A stretch of 37,989 nucleotides of DNA from Pseudomonadota bacterium (GTDB lineage Bacteria; Pseudomonadota; Alphaproteobacteria; Micropepsales; Micropepsaceae), in NCBI GenBank assembly GCA_029778105.1, contig JAKOQZ010000137.1, positions 1 to 37,989 of the forward strand, in the 5' to 3' direction. A program made the translations under genes and the position numbers. A model generated the notes under the pieces. It was given only the letters and a program-made list of their open reading frames with translations, ran no database searches and was not told where the DNA came from. Of the stretch, positions 26,361-35,129 are shown piece after piece (position 1 is the first letter of the stretch; each line of letters begins with the position of its first letter).

Positions 26361-27785
26361 TCACACCACAAAGGGAAACGGCGACAGCGGCTTGCTGGCG
26401 TCGTCGACCAGCAGCGTCTTGTTGATCGGCGCGGCGGCGCGCTGGGGACAGGCCGGCCGTTCGCAGATCCGGCATGACGGGCCGATCTCGACGGCCAGCG
26501 GCGCGGAGAGATTGAGCCCGCGCGCATAGACCAGCTTGTCGGCGTATTTCAGGTCGCAGCCAAGGCCGACGACCAGTTCGTCCTCCTGTCCCGCCTGCAG
26601 GCCCGACACGCGGCGCACCGTGCGCGCCAGCGTGAAATAGCGCTCGCCGTCGGGCGTCTCGATCACCTGCGTCAGGATGCGGCCCGGCGTCTTGAAGCTG
26701 TCATGCACGTTCCAGCGCGGGCATGTGCCGCCGAAGCGCGAAAAGGGAAACGCGCCCGCCGCATAGCGCTTGGAGATATTCCCCGCCGCGTCCAGCCGCA
26801 CCATGAAGAAGGGGACGCCGCGTGCGCCCGCGCGTCCCAGCGTCGTCAGCCGCTGCGCCGCCTGCTCGAAGCTGATGCCGAACCGCGTGCGCACCCGTTC
26901 GATGTCGTAACCGCTGGCTTCCAGCGCCGCCAGGAACGGGCCGTAGGGCATCATCAGCGCCGCGGCGAGATAGTTGGTCAGGAACACCTTGAGCAATTGC
27001 CGGGTCGCCCGGTCCGGCGCCTTGTAGCGGTCGGCCAGCGCCGCGATCTCCTCGCCGCGCTCCAGCGACGCAAGCTGATAGCACATGGCGAAGATGCGGC
27101 TCGCCGGCGCCATGGTCTCCGAAATCATCAGCCGCTTGCGGTGATGGTCATAGCGGCGCAGCGAGCCGCTCATCACTTCCACCGGCATCACGCGGGTCTG
27201 CACGCCGCGCGCCTGCAGCTTCTCGCGCAGCGCCGGTCCCAGATCCTGCGGGTCGGCGTTCAGCGTCGCCAGCAATGTCTCGGCCGACGTCTCCAGCTCG
27301 GCGAAATGATTGCGCTGCGAGCCCACCAGATCGCGCACCCATTCGGTCGGCTGGATGGCGGGCGGCGCGCCGGCTGTGCCTTCCATCCTGTCGAACGCGC
27401 CCAGATCGATCAGCCGGCCGCGATCCAGAAAGGCGCGGTACAGCCGCATGATGGCTTCCGACAGGGTGGGCGACAGCTCGGCCATCTCCACGATTTCGTG
27501 CCGCGAGATGCCCAGATCGGCGAACAGGCGGTCGCTGAAGACCTCTTCCAGCCCGCCGCCGCCGCCCGGATCGTCGGCGCCCAGGCTGCGGAAGTCGAGA
27601 TCGTAGGCATCGGCCAGCCGCAGCAGCATCTGCGCCGTCACCGGCCGCTGGTTGCGCTCAAGCAGGTTCAGATAGCTGGGCGAGACGCTCAGATCCTCGG
27701 CCATGCGGGTCTGCGTGATGCCGAGATCCCGCCGCAGCCGCTTCAGCCGGCCGCCCAGGAAGAGTTTTTTGTCGGAAACGCCCAT
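26361..27785 (-). CDS. ScfR-type (short-chain acyl-CoA responsive) XRE family regulator
   Basis: This 474-aa protein has an N-terminal XRE helix-turn-helix (about residues 10-65: LKRLRRDLGITQTRMAEDLSVSPSYLNLLERNQRPV), an IrrE/ImmA-like middle domain and a C-terminal DUF2083-like domain with a cysteine cluster (CRICERPACPQRA). No HExxH protease motif is visible in the middle domain, as in the RamB/MccR/PccR/ScfR group. Members of this group respond to acyl-CoAs and control glyoxylate-shunt or propionate genes. It is divergent from aceA, and the 151-base gap holds AT-rich TTTGACAAA-type repeats, which fits control of aceA and of itself. Confidence 0.9.
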   Translation of the reverse strand: MGVSDKKLFLGGRLKRLRRDLGITQTRMAEDLSVSPSYLNLLERNQRPVTAQMLLRLADAYDLDFRSLGADDPGGGGGLEEVFSDRLFADLGISRHEIVEMAELSPTLSEAIMRLYRAFLDRGRLIDLGAFDRMEGTAGAPPAIQPTEWVRDLVGSQRNHFAELETSAETLLATLNADPQDLGPALREKLQARGVQTRVMPVEVMSGSLRRYDHHRKRLMISETMAPASRIFAMCYQLASLERGEEIAALADRYKAPDRATRQLLKVFLTNYLAAALMMPYGPFLAALEASGYDIERVRTRFGISFEQAAQRLTTLGRAGARGVPFFMVRLDAAGNISKRYAAGAFPFSRFGGTCPRWNVHDSFKTPGRILTQVIETPDGERYFTLARTVRRVSGLQAGQEDELVVGLGCDLKYADKLVYARGLNLSAPLAVEIGPSCRICERPACPQRAAAPINKTLLVDDASKPLSPFPFVV

Positions 27786-27790
27786 GCTGT

Positions 27791-27838
27791 GAAATTGTCA
27801 TAGTTTGACAAACTTCACAAATCCAAATTTTACAAATC
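27791..27838. promoter_or_regulatory. AT-rich operator region between the ScfR-type gene and aceA
   Basis: In an otherwise GC-rich region this AT-rich stretch contains the palindrome GTTTG-A-CAAAC (27803-27813) and two repeats, TTCACAAATC and TTTTACAAATC. The TTTG/CAAA elements resemble RamB/MccR-group operators. It begins 6 bases before the regulator's start codon and lies about 100 bases upstream of aceA. Confidence 0.6.
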
Positions 27839-27936
27839 CGCTTCAATAGAGTCGCGCCGGGCCGCCGCGCCGCGTTAGCTCACGCCACCTCAGACCGCCG
27901 CGTCGAGCCGAATTTCCAAGTCCCGAGGAACAGCAC

Positions 27937-29553
27937 ATGCCCCGCCAGACCTATGCCGAACACCGCGCCGCCCTTCTGCGCCGCTATCCCGATGGCGTGA
28001 CGCCCGGCGGCGTGTCGGTCGACGACATCATTCAGCTCAAGCTGCAGAACACCTATTCCACCCATCTCGACATCGCGCGCGAGATGGCCGGCGTCATGCG
28101 CGCCGACATGGCGGCTTATGACGCAGATTCCTCGAAGTTCACCCAGTCGCTCGGCTGCTGGTCGGGCTTCCACGCCCAGCAGATGATCAAGTCGGTCAAG
28201 CGCCTGCGCGGCACCACCCGGGGCGCGTATGTCTATCTGTCGGGCTGGATGGTCGCCGGCCTGCGCAACCGCTGGGGCCATCTCCCCGACCAGTCGATGC
28301 ACGAGAAGACGGCGGTCGCCGATCTGATCGAGGAGATCTACGTCTCGCTGCGCCAGGCCGACGAAGTGGCGCTGAACGACCTCTTCAAGACCCTGCGCGA
28401 AGCCCGCGCCAAGGGCGATGCGGTCGGCGAACAGGCCGCCATCAAGGCGATCGACAATTTCGAAACCCACGTCGTGCCGATCATCGCCGACATCGACGCG
28501 GGCTTCGGCAACGAGAACGCGACCTATCTGCTCGCCAAGGAGATGATCAAGGCCGGCGCCTGCTGCCTTCAGATCGAGAACCAGGTCTCCGACGCCAAGC
28601 AGTGCGGCCACCAGGACGGCAAGGTGACGGTGCCGCGGGAGGACTTCATCGAGAAGCTCCGCGCCTGCCGACTGGCTTTTGAAGAGCTGGGCGTGGACGA
28701 TGGCGTGATCGTCGCGCGCACCGACAGCCTGGGCGCCGGCCTCACCCAGAAAGTGCCGGTCAGCCAGAAGCCGGGCGACCTCGCCGCCGAATACATCAAG
28801 TGGCTGAAGGTCGAGCCCATCTCCGACGCGAACCCCATTCGCGAAGGCGAAATGGCGATCTTCAAGGACGGCGCCTTCGTCAAGCCGGTCCGCATGCCCA
28901 ACGGCCTCTTCGCCTTCCAGGAAGGCACCGGCCGCGCCCGCGTCATCGAAGACTGCATCGCCTCGCTGACCGAAGGCGGCGCCGACCTTCTGTGGATCGA
29001 AACCGACACCCCCAACGTCACCGAGATCGGTTCGATGGTGGCCGAGATCCGCAAGGTCGTGCCCAACGCCAAGCTGACCTACAACAACTCGCCCTCGTTC
29101 AACTGGACCCTCAACATCCGCAAGCAGGTGGTCGAAGAGTGGGTTGCGTCGGGCAAGATCGCCAAGGACGCCTATCCGCAGGGCGCCGGCCTCATGTCGG
29201 CCGATCTGGACGATTCCGAACTCGGCCGCGAGGCCGATGCGCGTCTCGCCCGCTTCCAGGTCGACATCGCGGCGCGCGCCGGGGTCTTCCACAACCTCAT
29301 CACGCTGCCGACCTTCCATCTCACGGCCAAGAGCATGGACGAGCTCTCGCGCGGCTATTTCGGCGAAGGCCGCATGCAGGCCTACGTCAACACCGTGCAG
29401 CGCGAGGAAATCCGCCGCGGCGTCTCGGCGGTGAAGCACCAGCACGAAGTCGGCTCGGATCTGGGCGATACGTTCAAGGAGATGGTCTCCGGCGAACGCG
29501 CGCTCAAGGCCGGCGGCCACGCCAACACCATGAACCAGTTCGCTGCGGAGTAA
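27937..29553 (+). CDS. aceA: Isocitrate lyase
   Basis: This 538-aa enzyme splits isocitrate into glyoxylate and succinate, the first step of the glyoxylate shunt. It belongs to the longer isocitrate-lyase class (about 530-550 aa). The active-site motif is KQCGHQ, with C223 in the position of the KKCGH cysteine. The metal-binding segment ADIDAGFGNENATYLLAKEMI, the IENQVSDAKQCGH region and the VARTDSLGA motif are intact. The C-terminus (FAAE) is complete. ATG 27937 follows GGAAC. It starts the aceA-orf77-aceB gene group, with the ScfR-type regulator divergent upstream. Confidence 0.95.
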   Translation: MPRQTYAEHRAALLRRYPDGVTPGGVSVDDIIQLKLQNTYSTHLDIAREMAGVMRADMAAYDADSSKFTQSLGCWSGFHAQQMIKSVKRLRGTTRGAYVYLSGWMVAGLRNRWGHLPDQSMHEKTAVADLIEEIYVSLRQADEVALNDLFKTLREARAKGDAVGEQAAIKAIDNFETHVVPIIADIDAGFGNENATYLLAKEMIKAGACCLQIENQVSDAKQCGHQDGKVTVPREDFIEKLRACRLAFEELGVDDGVIVARTDSLGAGLTQKVPVSQKPGDLAAEYIKWLKVEPISDANPIREGEMAIFKDGAFVKPVRMPNGLFAFQEGTGRARVIEDCIASLTEGGADLLWIETDTPNVTEIGSMVAEIRKVVPNAKLTYNNSPSFNWTLNIRKQVVEEWVASGKIAKDAYPQGAGLMSADLDDSELGREADARLARFQVDIAARAGVFHNLITLPTFHLTAKSMDELSRGYFGEGRMQAYVNTVQREEIRRGVSAVKHQHEVGSDLGDTFKEMVSGERALKAGGHANTMNQFAAE

Positions 29554-29576
29554 CCACCACCGCTCCGCATCGCCTG

Positions 29577-29627
29577 CCCCTTCAGGCCCCCACGCCTGAA
29601 GGGGCTCTCTTCTCTCTCTCTCTCTCC
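29577..29627 (+). terminator. Strong hairpin followed by a CT-repeat tract after aceA
   Basis: CCCCTTCAGGC and GCCTGAAGGGG form a perfect 11-bp stem with a 6-base loop (29577-29604). It is followed by a pyrimidine tract of mostly CT dinucleotides up to 29627. It is not a pure T run, so it may be a partial terminator, an mRNA 3'-end stabiliser or an attenuator setting aceA above aceB. Confidence 0.6.
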
Positions 29628-29654
29628 GGCAACGCTCTCCATCGAGGTTTCGCC

Positions 29655-29888
29655 ATGTCGCAGTCTGTCTTCACGCCTGCCGCTCTTCCCGACTCGACCG
29701 TCCGCGAACGCGCCATCAACCGCGTCGCCGAGGCTTCGCATCGTCTGAACGAAGCGGTGCGCCGCGCGATCGAGGCGGGCTATTCGGTCGAACTCATCCG
29801 CGCCTCGCGCTGCCATGACGGCTCGGGCAATTGGGGCGACCAGATCGTTCCGACGATCCGCGACAAGGACGCCAAGCCGACCGCCTGA
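29655..29888 (+). CDS. Small conserved-looking protein between aceA and aceB, function unknown
   Basis: This 77-aa soluble protein begins MSQSVFTPAALPDSTVRERAIN. Its middle is a predicted amphipathic helix (INRVAEASHRLNEAVRRAIEAGYSVELI), followed by RASRCHDGSGNWGDQIVPTIRDK. There is no signal peptide or membrane segment. The start ATG 29655 lies after the hairpin that follows aceA, and the stop precedes aceB by 41 bases. Codon use matches its neighbours, which supports a real gene. I do not recognise a characterised family. Its position suggests a role with, or regulation of, the glyoxylate shunt. Confidence 0.75.
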   Translation: MSQSVFTPAALPDSTVRERAINRVAEASHRLNEAVRRAIEAGYSVELIRASRCHDGSGNWGDQIVPTIRDKDAKPTA

Positions 29889-29929
29889 CGCGTTCCGTCC
29901 GCCGCCATACCCGTTCCCTGGAAGCCGCC

Positions 29930-31543
29930 ATGTCCGCACAGATCGACCCCGCCATCCGCATCGACGCGCCCGCCATCCCGCGGGCTTCGGAGATTCTCAC
30001 CGCTGATGCGCTGGCGTTCGTCGCGGGGCTGCATCGCCGCTTCGACAGCCGCCGCCGCGCCTTGCTCGCCGCCCGGGCCGAACGTCAGGCGCGGTTCGAC
30101 GCCGGCGAGCTGCCGGACTTCCTTGCCGAAACGGCCGATGTGCGCGCGGGCGAATGGCGCGTCGCGCCCATCCCGGCCGATCTTCAGGACCGCCGCGTCG
30201 AGATCACCGGCCCGGTCGACCGCAAGATGATCATCAACGCCCTCAATTGCGGGGCCAGGGTGTTCATGGCGGATTTCGAAGACGCCAGTTCGCCCACCTG
30301 GGCCAACATGATCGAAGGCCAGGTCAACCTGAAGGACCGCTGGGCCGGCCGGCTGACGCATACTGATGCGAAATCGGGCAAGTCCTACGCGCTCGGGCCG
30401 AACCCGGCGGTGCTCATCATCCGTCCGCGCGGCTGGCACCTGCCCGAACGCCATGTCGAGATCGACGGCCAGACGATCAGCGGCGCGCTGTTCGATTTCG
30501 GGCTCTATCTCTTCCACAATGCCAAAGCTGCGCTGGCGGCCGGCTCGGGCCCGTACTTCTATCTGCCCAAGCTGGAAAGCCATCTTGAGGCGCGGCTCTG
30601 GAACGACGTCTTCGTCCACGCGCAGGCGGAGCTCGGCCTCGCCCGGGGCACGATCAAGGCCACGGTCCTCATCGAGACCATTCCCGCCGCGTTCGAGATG
30701 GACGAGATCATCTACGAACTGCGCGATCATATGGCGGGCCTCAATTGCGGCCGCTGGGACTACATCTTCTCCTTCATCAAGCGCCTCGGCCGCCGCCCCG
30801 CCTTCCTCACCCCCAATCGCGGCGCGATGGTGATGGGCAAGGCGTTCCTCGGCGCCTATTCGAAAAAGCTCATCCAGACCTGCCACCGCCGCGGCGCCTT
30901 CGCGATGGGCGGCATGGCCGCGCAGATCCCGGTGAAGGGCGATCCTGCGGCGAACGAGGCGGCCTTCGCCCGCGTCCGCGCCGACAAGGAACGCGAGGCG
31001 CGCGAAGGGCATGACGGCACCTGGGTCGCCCATCCCGATCTCGTGCCGGTGGCGATGGAGGTGTTCGACCGCCTCATGCCCGCACCAAATCAGCTGGACC
31101 GCGCCCCTGCCGGCGAGGTCACGCAGGCGCAGATGCTCGAGGTTCACGAGGGGCCGCGCACCGAAGAGGGCATGCGCGAGAACATCCGCGTCGGCGTTCG
31201 CTACACCCAGGCCTGGCTGGAAGGCCGCGGCGCCGTGCCGCTCTATAATCTGATGGAAGACGCCGCCACCGCCGAAATCTCGCGCACCCAGCTCTGGCAG
31301 TGGGTCCGTCTGCGCGCGGCGCTCGATGACGGCCGCGCCGTCACGCCCGATCTCTTCTCGCGCCTGCTCGATCAGGAAATGGCGGCCCTGCGCCGCGACT
31401 TCTTCACCGACCGGCTGGAAGACGCGGCGGGCCTCTTCGCCGACATGGTGCTCTCGCCCCATCTCGTCGAGTTCCTCACGCTCCCGGCCTACGAGCTGAT
31501 CGCCGGAAACCGCTCAGAACCGCGCCTCCGCGCTGCAAGCTGA
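29930..31543 (+). CDS. aceB: Malate synthase A
   Basis: This 537-aa enzyme condenses glyoxylate with acetyl-CoA to malate. It is the A-type (about 530 aa), not the longer G-type. Conserved segments include GPVDRKMIINALNCGARVFMADFEDASSPTW, IRPRGWHLPERH, the signature RDHMAGLNCGRWDYIFSFIK with the upstream IETIPAAFEMDEI, and NQLDR near the CoA-binding end. I chose ATG 29930 (MSAQIDPAIRID); longer frames would overlap the 77-aa gene. It completes the glyoxylate shunt with aceA. Confidence 0.95.
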   Translation: MSAQIDPAIRIDAPAIPRASEILTADALAFVAGLHRRFDSRRRALLAARAERQARFDAGELPDFLAETADVRAGEWRVAPIPADLQDRRVEITGPVDRKMIINALNCGARVFMADFEDASSPTWANMIEGQVNLKDRWAGRLTHTDAKSGKSYALGPNPAVLIIRPRGWHLPERHVEIDGQTISGALFDFGLYLFHNAKAALAAGSGPYFYLPKLESHLEARLWNDVFVHAQAELGLARGTIKATVLIETIPAAFEMDEIIYELRDHMAGLNCGRWDYIFSFIKRLGRRPAFLTPNRGAMVMGKAFLGAYSKKLIQTCHRRGAFAMGGMAAQIPVKGDPAANEAAFARVRADKEREAREGHDGTWVAHPDLVPVAMEVFDRLMPAPNQLDRAPAGEVTQAQMLEVHEGPRTEEGMRENIRVGVRYTQAWLEGRGAVPLYNLMEDAATAEISRTQLWQWVRLRAALDDGRAVTPDLFSRLLDQEMAALRRDFFTDRLEDAAGLFADMVLSPHLVEFLTLPAYELIAGNRSEPRLRAAS

Positions 31544-31546
31544 CGC

Positions 31547-32140
31547 TCAGCGGCGCCTGAGGCTCTCCAGCCACGCGTCGATCATCTCGGTCTGCTGCGG
31601 GCCGCTCAGCCGCATGCCGGTGCGCAGCGCCTGGATGGCGATGCCGTCGACCAGCACGGTCGCGGTGCGCGCCAGTGTCGCCGGAGCGAACGCGCCGCTC
31701 ACGTCGCCGGCCTCCTGCGCGCGCTTGAACAGCCGCGCCAGCCGGCCCTGCCATTCGGTATAGCGTTCGCGCGCCAGCTTGCCGATCTCGGGGTCGATCC
31801 GCGCACGATCCCAGAACACCAGCCACACGCTCCACAGCGCGCGCTGCTGCGGGTTTCGCGGCAGCGCCTCGTAGATCACCTGCCGCACGCCCTCCAGACC
31901 CGGAAACTCCACCTCCTCGCGCTCCATGCGCGGACGCACGATATGCGCGGCGTGCTCCGATGCGGCGAGGAAAAGATCGCTCTTGGAGGGGTAGTAGTGA
32001 ACCAGCGCGCCGGTCGTGTATCCGGCCGCCTTGGCGACATTGCGCACCGTCAGGCCAGGCAGCCCCTCGCGCGCCAGAATGTCGAAAGCGGCCGCCGCAA
32101 ACGCCGCGCGACGCTTATCGTGATCCGCGTGCTTCGCCAT
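31547..32140 (-). CDS. TetR family regulator, BetI-like
   Basis: This 197-aa regulator begins MAKHADHDKRRAAFAAAAFDILAREG, followed by the TetR helix-turn-helix LTVRNVAKAAGYTTGALVHYYPSKSDLFLAA (about residues 25-60). The C-terminal ligand domain resembles the BetI-type TetR_C group (WLVFWDRARIDPEIGKLARERY). ATG 32140 fits the family; a TTG at 32167 would extend into an operator-like site and is unlikely. It is divergent from a TonB receptor gene. Copies of AAC-N4-GTTA lie upstream of this gene, the receptor and the LLM monooxygenase, so it is the probable repressor of that cluster. Confidence 0.9.
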   Translation of the reverse strand: MAKHADHDKRRAAFAAAAFDILAREGLPGLTVRNVAKAAGYTTGALVHYYPSKSDLFLAASEHAAHIVRPRMEREEVEFPGLEGVRQVIYEALPRNPQQRALWSVWLVFWDRARIDPEIGKLARERYTEWQGRLARLFKRAQEAGDVSGAFAPATLARTATVLVDGIAIQALRTGMRLSGPQQTEMIDAWLESLRRR

Positions 32141-32166
32141 GATGTTCGTCGCAAGGGTCTGATTCA

Positions 32167-32178
32167 AAACGCTTGTTA
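32167..32178. promoter_or_regulatory. TetR operator-like site 1 (tetR promoter)
   Basis: AAAC-GCTT-GTTA fits the local consensus NAAC-N4-GTTA. It lies 27-38 bases upstream of the tetR ATG, in a position suited to autorepression. Confidence 0.55.
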
Positions 32179-32240
32179 CGAGCTAGGACCCGGTGGGGTG
32201 TTTGTCAAATTCGCCTGCTGCTCGCTCGCCTGCGACATTC

Positions 32241-32252
32241 TAACACGTGTTA
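32241..32252. promoter_or_regulatory. TetR operator-like site 2 (receptor promoter)
   Basis: TAAC-ACGT-GTTA is a perfect 12-base palindrome. It lies between the divergent tetR gene and TonB receptor gene, 128 bases before the receptor start. Confidence 0.65.
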
Positions 32253-32274
32253 TGAAAACAGCTTTGCTATTTCA

Positions 32275-32286
32275 GAACGGCTGTTA
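32275..32286. promoter_or_regulatory. TetR operator-like site 3 (receptor promoter)
   Basis: GAAC-GGCT-GTTA lies 34 bases after site 2. Read on the reverse strand with its flanks, ATAACAGCCGTTCT, it matches site 4 at 36117-36130 in 13 of 14 bases. Confidence 0.65.
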
Positions 32287-32379
32287 TGTTTTTTGCGGGA
32301 GGAGACGGCCGCGCTGACAGGCCGTCCCGCAGGCGCCGCACCGGCGAAGATCCGGGCGGACGAGGGAGGAGGGCCAACG

Positions 32380-34617
32380 ATGCCCCGTAAGCTTCTGGCG
32401 GCGTTCATGGGACATGCCGCGCTCGCGGCCTTGCTGACCAGCGCGGGTGCTCAGGCGCCGTCCACGCCGCCGCCCGATGAGAACACCGCGGGCAAGGAGG
32501 CCGGCGAGGAGGTCGTCGTCACGGCTCAGCGGCGCAAGGAAAACGTCCAGCGCGTACCCATCGCGGTCAGCGCGATCTCGGGCGACAAGCTCGACGAACA
32601 GGCGATCGTGGGATTTGAAGACCTGGGCACCCGCGTGCCTTCGCTGCGCTTCGGCGCCGGGGTGACGGGCGGCGAGCACGTCATCACCCTGCGCGGCCTC
32701 TCCAGCCAGAACACGACCAGCGGCGGCGACTCGCCCGTCGCCTATAATGTCGATGGCGTCTACATGGCCCGCTCCACGGCGGTCGATCCCGAATTCTTCG
32801 ATATCGCCCGCATCGAGGTGCTGCGCGGCCCCCAGGGCACGCTCTATGGACGCAATTCGGTCGGCGGCTCGGTGAACGTCATCACCAACCGGCCCGATGG
32901 CGAGCTGGCGGCCTATGGCGACGTGATGCTGGGCGGCTATGGCGCGTTCACCGGCCGCGCCTGGGCCAATCTTCCGCTCACCGGCGCCGACAGCGGCGTT
33001 GAGGTCTATGCCCGCCTGACCGGTGTCTATGCTGAACACGATTCCTATCAGGACAACGACTCGACGCTGGCATCCGCCACCCATGACGGCGACTCGCAGG
33101 ACTTCTATCTGGTCCGCGGCCAGCTCCTCTTCCGCTTCTCCGAAAACGCCGAACTGCTTTTGTCGGCCAGCACCAATTCGAACGGCGCGCCGGTGGCGAC
33201 CAAGCTCGCCTGGGGCACGGCGCCCTTGCCCAATCAGGCCCGCTTTATCGGCGAATCCTACGACCCCGATCCCCGGCACACCTCGGCAGGCTGGCCGGAG
33301 ACCTTCGATCAGCGGAACGATTTCTATTCGGCGACCCTCGATTGGGATCTCGGCAATGTCACGCTGACCGCGATCACCGCCTACACCGAAGGCTCTTGGT
33401 TCCAGACCAACGACGCCGACAGCACAAGCCTCGACATCGCCCATCTCAACTACTGGACGATGGATACCGAGCAGTTCTCGCAGGAGATCCGCCTTGCATC
33501 CGACGACGACGGCGCGCTGCGCTGGATCGTCGGCGCGTTCTACTTCAACGAAAAGGTCAATCAGGGCTTCGAGTTCGTCGACACCGGACTCAACGCGCCG
33601 TTCGGCACGGGCTTCGTCTTCACCAATGGCGGCGACATCGAAACCACATCCTGGGCCGCTTTCGGCCAGATCGACTACGACCTCTCCAAAACCTCGGCGG
33701 CGATCCCCCTCACCGTGACCGTCGGGCTGCGCTACACCTCCGACACCAAGAAGGTCGACGACTTTCTCAACTACTACATCCCAGACTATCCCTTCACGCT
33801 CGCCCTCGCCAAATCGGTCGAGCCCGACTGGAGCAAGCTGACCGGCAAGTTCGGTCTCGCCTGGCAGGCCAGCGACGACGTGCTGATCTACGGCAGCGTC
33901 GCGACGGGCTATCTGGCGGGCGGCGAGCTGGTGGGCAACTTCCCCGGCATCTACGATCCCGAAACCGTCACCAGCTACGAGGCGGGCATAAAGTCCGTCT
34001 TCGCGAACGGATCGGTGCAGCTCAACGCCGCGCTGTTCCACACCAGCATCGAGGACATGCAGGTCTTCGTGCAGGATATCACCGGCTCGCGCATCGACAA
34101 CGCGGGCAAGGCGCATGTGACGGGCTTCGAGGCTGAGGCGGTCGTCTATCTGTCGGATGCATTCCGCGTCAACGCCGCCCTGTCGTTGATGGAGGCCGAG
34201 TACGACGAGTATCTCACCATCGACAACCGCATCGGCGTGCCGGCCGATTTTTCGGGAAATCGTCTGGTCCAGACGCCGGAATACACCTTCTCTCTCGGCG
34301 CCGAGTACCGCATCGACACCTCTTTCGGCGTCATCACGCCGCGCGCCGACATCTTCTGGTCGGGCGATCTCTACTTCCTGTCGGCCAATTCGCCCTACGA
34401 GCGGCAGGACGCCTATGCCCTGGTCGATCTGAATGTGAACTGGACCGATCCGTCCGAACGCTGGACGTTGTCGGCCTTCGTGCGGAACGTGGGCGATGTC
34501 GACGTCATCTCGAATGACGGCCTCCAGTCCGCCACAATCGGACTCGGCTTCGGCATCGACAACTTCACCTATTACCCGCCGCGCACCTGGGGCATCCGCC
34601 TCGGCGCCAGGTTCTGA
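32380..34617 (+). CDS. TonB-dependent outer-membrane receptor of the TetR-controlled cluster
   Basis: This 745-aa receptor has a signal peptide (MPRKLLAAFMGHAALAALLTSAGAQA), TonB-box region EEVVVTAQRRKENVQ, a plug domain with IEVLRGPQGTLYGRNSVGGSVNV and a long beta-barrel ending YPPRTWGIRLGARF. ATG 32380 follows a strong GGGAGGAGGG ribosome binding site. Two operator-like palindromes lie in its promoter. The VOC, cyclase-family and monooxygenase genes follow on the same strand, so it probably imports the substrate they degrade. It differs clearly from the receptor at 5198, though both belong to the same superfamily. Confidence 0.93.
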   Translation: MPRKLLAAFMGHAALAALLTSAGAQAPSTPPPDENTAGKEAGEEVVVTAQRRKENVQRVPIAVSAISGDKLDEQAIVGFEDLGTRVPSLRFGAGVTGGEHVITLRGLSSQNTTSGGDSPVAYNVDGVYMARSTAVDPEFFDIARIEVLRGPQGTLYGRNSVGGSVNVITNRPDGELAAYGDVMLGGYGAFTGRAWANLPLTGADSGVEVYARLTGVYAEHDSYQDNDSTLASATHDGDSQDFYLVRGQLLFRFSENAELLLSASTNSNGAPVATKLAWGTAPLPNQARFIGESYDPDPRHTSAGWPETFDQRNDFYSATLDWDLGNVTLTAITAYTEGSWFQTNDADSTSLDIAHLNYWTMDTEQFSQEIRLASDDDGALRWIVGAFYFNEKVNQGFEFVDTGLNAPFGTGFVFTNGGDIETTSWAAFGQIDYDLSKTSAAIPLTVTVGLRYTSDTKKVDDFLNYYIPDYPFTLALAKSVEPDWSKLTGKFGLAWQASDDVLIYGSVATGYLAGGELVGNFPGIYDPETVTSYEAGIKSVFANGSVQLNAALFHTSIEDMQVFVQDITGSRIDNAGKAHVTGFEAEAVVYLSDAFRVNAALSLMEAEYDEYLTIDNRIGVPADFSGNRLVQTPEYTFSLGAEYRIDTSFGVITPRADIFWSGDLYFLSANSPYERQDAYALVDLNVNWTDPSERWTLSAFVRNVGDVDVISNDGLQSATIGLGFGIDNFTYYPPRTWGIRLGARF

Positions 34618-34628
34618 AGAGGCCGGGC

Positions 34629-35129
34629 ATGACGGACTGGGCGGTCGAGCGGCTCTATCACACGGTCATCAACGCGACCGATCTCGATCGCACGGTCGCC
34701 TTCTATCGGGCGCTGGGCTTTGCGGTGCTCAACGACCGCCGCGATGTCGACTGGCCCGATTTCATCGGTCCGCTTTTCGGCCTCACCGCGCCCAAGGGCC
34801 GGGGCGTGCTTATGAACCTGCCGTCCGACCCGCAAGGCCCGATGCTCGACATCATCGAATGGGTGCGGCCGCGCGTGCCGCCGCCGCCCGCCGCCGAGAC
34901 GCCGCCGCGCATCATCGCGTTCCGGGTGAAGAATGTCCGCGCCTGCGCCGAAGATCTCGCGCGGCGCGGGATCCCCACCTTCGCCTTCGTCGAGCCCCAG
35001 CCGGCCTCGCTCGGCGTCATCGGCTGCGTCTGTGCGCGCGATCCCGACGGCACGTTGATCGAACTGATCGAGCTTCAACCCGGCATCCGCCATTCGCGCG
35101 CCAACGAGGCGCTGGGAAACCCGCAATGA
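34629..35129 (+). CDS. VOC family protein (glyoxalase/bleomycin-resistance/dioxygenase fold)
   Basis: This 166-aa protein has two betaalphabetabetabeta modules of the vicinal-oxygen-chelate fold. The N-terminus has HTVINATDLDRTVAFYRALGFAVLND and the second module has IIAFRVKNVRACAEDLARRGI and CARDPDGTLIELIELQPG. Candidate metal ligands are H11 and the C-terminal glutamate in LIELIE. It starts 11 bases after the receptor stop and ends in an ATGA overlap with the cyclase gene. Family members include glyoxalases, epimerases and extradiol dioxygenases; the reaction here is unknown. Confidence 0.9.
   Translation: MTDWAVERLYHTVINATDLDRTVAFYRALGFAVLNDRRDVDWPDFIGPLFGLTAPKGRGVLMNLPSDPQGPMLDIIEWVRPRVPPPPAAETPPRIIAFRVKNVRACAEDLARRGIPTFAFVEPQPASLGVIGCVCARDPDGTLIELIELQPGIRHSRANEALGNPQ

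Noticed and set aside
27880-29520. 546-aa open frame on the minus strand opposite aceA
   Set aside because: It is a shadow of the high-GC codon use of aceA. Its translation is a low-complexity mix of A, G, R, D and H with no domain, while the plus strand encodes a clear isocitrate lyase.
29780-31462. 560-aa open frame on the minus strand opposite aceB
   Set aside because: This is the same kind of antisense shadow; the plus strand is a complete malate synthase.
34496-35125. Long upstream extension of the cyclase-family frame
   Set aside because: The frame stays open back into the receptor gene, but this part is antihomologous filler overlapping the VOC gene. The ATG at 35126 with an ATGA overlap gives the family N-terminus.
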